From Microcebus murinus (Eukaryota > Chordata > Mammalia > Primates > Cheirogaleidae), in assembly GCF_040939455.1 (NCBI RefSeq), contig NC_134112.1, forward strand, positions 69,066,001-69,130,000: a stretch of DNA of 64,000 nt. Direction: 5' to 3'. The notes beneath the pieces are model-generated. The model saw nothing but the letters and a program-made list of their open reading frames with translations, had not been told where the DNA came from and ran no database searches. Every line of letters begins with the position of its first letter. Position 1 is the first letter of the stretch. This document shows positions 58,301 to 64,000 of the stretch, in pieces. A program made the translations under genes and the position numbers.

Positions 58301-60864
58301 AACTGTACTTTCATAAGATATAGCTTTTTCACTTACATAATATAGTTTCCATTCTAAGAAGAATTGAGTCACAACTAAATTGAGGAAAAAGTTAAAAAAC
58401 AAAGTGTTTTTGAATATCCACATCTTGCTTTCTAGAGAGGAAGAAAAAGCAAAAGTCATATTTTTTCCTTCAAGGCATAAAAACACTCTTTATACATTGA
58501 TTCTCTTTCTTCCTCCCTACCCTAAGTCTCTGTTTTTATCCTTACAGTATCTTTTTCTATGTTAATGTAGTCTAACATTGTCATTAAATTCTAAAATTGG
58601 AAAGAAAATTGGAAACATTTAAGTATTATTTTTGAGACTTTTATTTCTGTTTGTCTTAGTAACCTGGACAGAGAGAAGGGATGGAGAGAGGAAGGCAGGA
58701 CAGGAAGAAAAGGAGAGAAAGATGAACAAGAGAGGGAAAGGTAGGGGTGAGAGCAAGTGAAAGGGAAATAAATCAGATTACATTGTATGCAAATTTTGCT
58801 TATCAAAGGAAAGGAAAGTGTGAAAACTGTCTAAATGGGTGAGAAATTGATATTTGCATTCTTGAAATCATTTTCACATCCTGCAAAATAAATTAGTAAA
58901 TAAATTGTAAATAAAACATTCCTGGGAGGTTTAGTGATGTCTCAAAGACAAATAGTTGGAATTACAATTTTAACTTGCTTTACTAATACAACAGTCAACT
59001 TTCAGACCAAAAAGAAGGTGTTTTAATAGCATAGAAAATATCCACGCAATTCCTATATTGAAATGTAGCAAATGCTTTCTTCTGTCTGAAAGTTTCTGCT
59101 AGCTTCATAACATAAGCAACAGTGTCAAAAACCATTGCTAACAGTAGTCTGCACTGTCTGGCTTTATCATCTTAGATTCTTTACTTAAAACACTACTGGA
59201 AATGGTTTTCTTTTCTGAAAAGAGAGATGCCGGAGTGCAAATATTAAATTCTTTTTAACAATATGAATAACCATGGGTTAATACTCTCCTTCAGCAGAGA
59301 ACAAGAAACAACTACATTTATGAGCAAACAATGTTTTTCTAAAATATGTTATCTATTTTATTTCCATGTAAATAATTACACATTTTATTTTTTTCCCTGA
59401 CCTACGTATTTATTTATGGCATTTTGCAAAAAATATAGGTACATGCATAGGGATTAATAACTTTATCTAGGACATGCTTGTTAATGTCTGGTAAAGCTGG
59501 AGGAACCCTAAGAACCAGCATTGTAGCATCATTCAGGAAAGACATTTTTTATTCTCTTGTATCTTAGTCCATGTTTCATCACAGACAGCTTTCTCATGTG
59601 CTATTTCAGCTCTAACACATCTTAAAAAACTGCATAAAGGATAAACAAAATGTCTTAATTCTTAAATATTACAAGACTAATTTCTATTTCATTCTTTATA
59701 TATACATATGTAAAGCTGAATGTATTAATGTTTTATTTGTAAAAATGAACAATAATAATGGTGATTGAAATGCTTTATTTACGTGATTGTTTTGTTTATC
59801 AATTAGGTACTCACAGTTTGCCATCAAATTATTTTTATTTTTCTTGTTTTTTTGTCACAAAAATGGCATGGAAAAACATAATAAATATAACATATTAGCA
59901 GATTGGGCTACCACAGTTTAAAATAAAAATGATAGCCCTTATTTTTTGTTCTTGATGATTAAATTCATATTTATATAAGGCATAGTTTCCTGCTATAATT
60001 TCTTAAAATCTCAAAGTGTAAAACATGCCAATGTCCTAATTCATATCTTGTACATAATAACAGTGTTCATATCTGTGATCCCATGTTAAGTAGTATAGTG
60101 AATATGTGCCTTATCTTTTCATATCACTGATGATGTCATATTTCTGGAAAAGCATTGTTAATTCAATGCTGGCAAGAAGAAAACAAACTTTAATTTTTGC
60201 TTAGTCTACCTTAGTACGTGTTACTTTTTTCTTCAGTTCTATAATTTCTGATAAATGAAGCAGTGCTTTAAGGTAAAAGTTGAGCTGTTTAGTTTGAGGA
60301 AAGTTATATTATCTTATTTATCATTTATTTAGCACTTTTGATATCTTAGAATGTAATTTTTTACCATTAAATTAGGTTTGGGTCAACACTTTTAGATTCT
60401 TTTAGATAAAAAACTGTTGCTTTAAATGGATCTAAAAGCAATTAAATGATTAAAAGATGTTTAACATATTAAAAATTCTCATTAGAGGTCTATAGTCTAT
60501 ACTAGCATTTTTCTGCTGAGATAATCATTGATACAAATTGGATCCCTCCTCTTCACACACTTAATGTCATTTCTTACGTAACCCAGATCTAAGGATAGAG
60601 TGTATACAATGTTAAGAGAGTATATAAGGAGTGCTAAGCTACAGATCTTTAAAAATCTCACTGTTGTATGGATGTCATCCTGCACTTCTCCATAAAATAA
60701 AACTAGTTCTATCTTATCATTAAGGAACTTCAAAAAACTGATTTTTAGTGAAGAATAAACTCAATACATCTTAATAGATATTTTGTTGATTTTTTTCCTT
60801 TTTTCTGCAAATGAATATCTTAACTGAATATTTAACTATTGCTTATTTTTACCATACCTAATTA
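55393..60864. other. 5.5-kb repeat-poor AT-rich stretch, no gene seen
   Basis: Apart from simple tracts (A-run 55638-55653; purine tract 58669-58769), I recognise no transposon fossil in about 5.5 kb, unusual against a surrounding density of several per 2 kb. No open frame with recognisable product. Short frames at 58256-58806 are in AT-rich or purine/pyrimidine-biased DNA. It could be a conserved non-coding domain or simply fully decayed sequence. Confidence 0.5.
58669..58769. repeat. Purine-rich (GA) tract
   Basis: About 100 bases that are nearly all A and G on the plus strand (cagagagaagggatggagag and onward, ending aaagggaaataaa), with a few scattered pyrimidines. Not a regular microsatellite. 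The complementary open frame is rich in Ser/Leu/Pro for this reason and is not a gene. Confidence 0.85.
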
Positions 60865-60978
60865 TTAACTGGCTGTGTCACCCTGACAAATTATTTAATC
60901 TTTCTCTGCCTTAGTTTCCCCTCTGAAAAATGGGAAAGATAATATTACATACATCATAGAGTTATTGTTAGGATTGTT
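60865..60978 (+). mobile_element. MIR SINE remnant
   Basis: Sense MIR: 'aactggctgtgtcaccctgacaaattatttaatctttctctgccttagtttcccctctgaaaaatgggaaagataatattacatacatcatagagttattgttaggatt'. Clear match to the core. Confidence 0.85.
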
Positions 60979-60984
60979 TTCCAG

Positions 60985-61610
60985 TTGATTTTACCTTCTC
61001 TGGTTTCTCCCCTCTTTATAATTTTATTTTATACCCAGTTCAAAATTAACTTTCCTAAAACACTACACTTTGTAACTTTGATAACCATTTTGATATTCCC
61101 TATTGCCTATAGAATACGGTTTGGACTGCTCCTTGAGATACCTCCAATTTCAGATCTAACTTACCATTGTATATTACACTACTCACTGACTTATTGAGTA
61201 TGCTCTAGTCAATCTGAACCATATGCCTGTCTCAGAATACAACTCATCATATGTCTTTAGTTTGGCATCTCTTTATCTGAAGCATTCTCAGATATATTTC
61301 TTGTTTACGAAAGTCCTTCCTATTCTTTGGGGCCAGTTTCAATACTGGGATCTTCTCCATAAAAGCTTCTTTGATTTCCCAATATGATCTTTCCCAGTTC
61401 AGAACTCATATCACATGGCATTGTACTCTCTTAATGTGTTTATCATACTCTACCTTGTATTTTAGGTAGGCTTAGATGCATATCTATATTACTTAATTGG
61501 GAGTTTCCATGGCAGAGACTAGATCAAGTTTTACTATGAATTCCTTTCCCACTTCCCCACACCTACATAGTACTCTGTACATAGAAGCCATAAATACAGT
61601 TTATTAGGGA
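60985..61610 (+). mobile_element. L2-like LINE fragment
   Basis: Sense, diverged: 'ttgcctatagaatacggtttggactgctcc...', 'cttactgcctatt-like' blocks, 'aaagtccttcctattctttggggccagtttcaatactgggatcttctccataaaagcttctttgatttccc', 'tcacatggcattgtactctcttaatgtgtttatcatactctaccttg', 'gggagtttccatggcagagactagatcaagtttt', 'acctacatagtactctgtacatagaagccataaata'. The order agrees with the L2 3' half. Some of it could be another CR1-clade LINE. Confidence 0.6.
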
Positions 61611-61611
61611 A

Positions 61612-61845
61612 ACATTGTGGCACAAAAGAAAGGACACAGCCATTTGAGTAAAAATGTCTTAGATTTGAAGCCTGAACTAAATATTGTTTGACCCTAAGCA
61701 ACTTAACCTATATGAGTTCCTGTTTCCTAATCTGTAAAAAGGGCAGTATCATTATTGACATTTCAGGCTGGATGCAAGGATTAGAGATGATGTGTGTAAA
61801 ACATTTATAAGGTAGTAGATGCTCAATAAATATTTCCCTTTTGGT
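61612..61845 (+). mobile_element. MIR SINE, near full length
   Basis: Sense MIR: 'acattgtggcacaaaagaaaggacacagccatttgagtaaaaatgtcttagatttgaagcctgaact', 'accctaagcaacttaacctatatgagttcctgtttcctaatctgtaaaaagggcagtatcattattgac', 'ggatgcaaggattagagatgatgtgtgtaaaacatttataaggtagtagatgctcaataaatatt'. Confidence 0.85.
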
Positions 61846-62169
61846 GTTATGTAAGAAAGCTTATTTCTTCTACTGTTTGCTGTCTAAAGTATGGCAGTGC
61901 ATATAAGATTGATCACTGCAGATATGCTAGGAGAGTTGACTTTTGAATAACAGAATGTGTTGTCTTGAGAAAAAATTGCCATTGCTTTTGGGAAAGATGT
62001 CCTGGCTACATTATGGCCATAGGTGGGTAGTCTCCTCATTTGCATTTGTCAACTATTCCCTCTCTGAAATATCCCTCTCAACAGTACTGCTAAAGTGCAG
62101 GAGGTAGATAATAGATGAAGGTGGCAATAGAAAAAAAAAAAAAAAAGACTCTTGTCACCTTCATCTGTT
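61846..62169. other. Unique spacer with an A-run
   Basis: Contains an A-run at 62130-62146; no gene or named repeat recognised. Confidence 0.4.
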
Positions 62170-62345
62170 AAATATTCAATTTATTCATTTAGGCAACAAG
62201 TATTTATTTGAAGGCTTTAACTAGTAGATACAATATTGAATCTAATATAGATCCCACTCTCAGTGAACTTAGAATTTGGGACAGGAAGATAAAATACATA
62301 TTTAAATGGCAATGAGATAAAAGACATATGTAAAGTATTAAGATT
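62170..62345 (-). mobile_element. L2 LINE 3' fragment
   Basis: Reversed L2: 'aatttattcatttaggcaacaagtatttatttgaaggctttaactagtagatacaatattg', 'atcccactctcagtgaacttagaatttgggacaggaagataaaata'. Diverged but collinear with '...cctgccctcaaggagcttacagtctagtgggggagacaga'. Confidence 0.6.
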
Positions 62346-64000
62346 GTGATTTAGTTGCAACTCTAGAGCAATACTCCAATGGTGGCCACATAAGAACACC
62401 ATGTCTTACTACATCACATCCACAAAGGTATACCATATTCTCTATGAGGCTTTGGTGTTTGGGTTACTAAAATGGCATGTGAATGTATTTAGAGTAATAG
62501 AAAGGAAATTGGGATTAGCCCCAAGCCTGTGTATTTATTAAAATGCTGATTAAAATAAATATAAATGAATTTTTTCCCCACTCACTTTCCTGACAATGAA
62601 AAAATACACCTGTAACTCAAATGAGACACATATTTGAAACAGCACAGAATTCTCCCATAGTTTATATTAATTTTCATGTGAACCTCAATAGAATGTAAGT
62701 ATAACATTCAAAATATGGAGACTATCATTTTTTGAATAAAGGAATTTCACAGTACTGCTGTAAAACAAAGCAGACAGTTCTCCCATGTTTCTATTTTGTG
62801 AAATATGTATTTCAGCTTTTATCTGTTTGAAATGGTGGCTGCAATTTAGTAAATGCCACCAATTTAGTTTAGATTTTATTGTTGCAGTGTTACAGTTTTG
62901 ATAGCACTGGGCATTTCTTCCTGTTAGTTTGTTCTGCTGCTTTCAAGAATGGTATTTAATCAGTGTCCTAGCTCATTCGATGTGTCTTGCTTATAGATCC
63001 CTCTGCACTAGAGAGTACAACCAAGTCTTCTCAAAGCTGACAGTTGTCCAGGGGATTTACAACTGATCATATTCAATTTGGGGGAAATATGACCTTTCAT
63101 ACATTCTTTTACATAATTATTTCTGGGGGAAAACAAGGTTGGTTTTGATTGAGCTCAGTGCATGGCACACAGTAGGTACTCAATGTTTTAAAAATAAATT
63201 TTAATAAAGCAAATGTTTGCTATGTTATTCCTTGAAATATTCTTGTTTTGAATAAAATCAGTTCTCAGTACAATATTATCAGTGTGATAGTACAGTGGCA
63301 TTGCTAATAGGTTGTCTTATGTTCAAGAAATTAAAAGATTTTTAAGGCTTTGCTATTAGAAAAAAGAAGAAATTATAAAAATAAGAACAAAGAAAACACC
63401 ACATTCTAGTTAGCAATCTAGTTTTTAAATTACTATGATTATTTTGGAAGATATAAGTTAAAATATTTTACTTAGTGGCATTCCCTAATCACATACCCTG
63501 CCATAGGGTTATAAAAAGAAAGGAGTTTTACTATGTAATGTAATGTAGTCACAGTCTTTTATGTTAAGCAAAATTTGATTGTGAAAACTGATATGCAGAG
63601 TGTAACATTTTCTTTAATAACCTGGAGTTATTCCCAGGTGATATCGAAGAGTAGTATGCTGATAGTAAAGAATGTGCGACTCTCCAGGAACAAATGACTT
63701 GACAAAATGGATATACACTTCCTCCTAATACATTTTTTTCCATGATTGTTTGTGTACATTGAGAAGTATTTGCATTAGTTAATTATTTCTTTTCCTAGTT
63801 TTTGTCACCTTTATATGTGCTTAGTGAAGCTTGCTATAAATTATTTAGGCCTGAACTGAAGGTTAATGTCATTGTAACCAGCCAAACTAGACGTACCCCG
63901 ATACAGCTTTGTGCGGGAGGCACCTATGGCTTGATAGCTGTGTGAAACTGTTGCCTACAGAGATGGGCTCTTGACACTTTCTGCCAGCCTGAGGCTGTCC
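62346..64000. other. Unique sequence to window end
   Basis: No gene recognised. A short L2/MIR-type terminal block is present at 63150-63190 ('gctcagtgcatggcacacagtaggtactcaatgtt'). The last 120 bases (63880-64000) are clearly more GC-balanced than the rest and include 'ttgcctacag' followed by an open stretch; an exon edge or a repeat entering the window cannot be excluded. Confidence 0.4.

Overview
The window reads as nuclear DNA from a strepsirrhine primate, most likely a lemur. The main evidence is three dimeric Alu elements. Two of them (10454-10793 and 13241-13582) carry a linker spelling 'aattaattggccaac' or its complement between the two monomers, and the third (23438-23767) has a decayed copy of it. 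As far as I know this variant is typical of lemuriform Alus, not of human-type AluJ/S/Y. The youngest L1 copies share a 3' end ('acccccataatatgctaaaataaaa') unlike human L1PA. The DNA is AT-rich and CpG-poor. No identification beyond this is claimed.

I see no convincing protein-coding exon, functional RNA gene or CpG island. The longest open frames are antisense or accidental frames inside repeats, or decayed L1 ORF2 pieces. The window looks intergenic or deep intronic: AT-rich unique sequence seeded with transposable-element fossils. It is not microbial; there are no operons, CRISPR arrays or phage genes, and I found no new gene system. The annotation is therefore a repeat map plus notes on unique stretches.

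Layout. 1-10.4 kb: mostly unique, with L2, MIR, an L1 3' end and an AT-rich hairpin. 10.4-19.8 kb: the transposon-dense core, with a lemur-type Alu, a MER2-like Tigger MITE, a lemur L1, an MLT1 LTR broken by two independent L1 insertions (one itself hit by an Alu, the other 5'-inverted by twin priming), an MLT2-type LTR and an older L1. 20-30 kb: mostly unique, with an Alu, an L3/CR1 fragment and a tRNA-Ile-derived SINE-like element at 26.2 kb; 26.4-30.4 kb is nearly repeat-free. 30-41 kb: a MaLR LTR, two related LTR-like elements, and many MIR and L2 pieces. 41-44.8 kb: unique. 44.8-55.4 kb: an exact 70-bp duplication in a MIR, a 52-bp micro-insertion of an L1 tail, a compound microsatellite, old L1 pieces, a second twin-primed L1, an older AluJ-like copy and a Tigger-like MITE. 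55.4-60.9 kb: a long repeat-poor stretch. 60.9-64 kb: MIR and L2 remnants, then unique sequence.

Family names rest on remembered consensus patterns and visible hallmarks (poly-A tails, target-site duplications, terminal inverted repeats, ORF2 remnants). Ends are usually good to about 10-30 bp, worse for MIR, L2 and the other old families.
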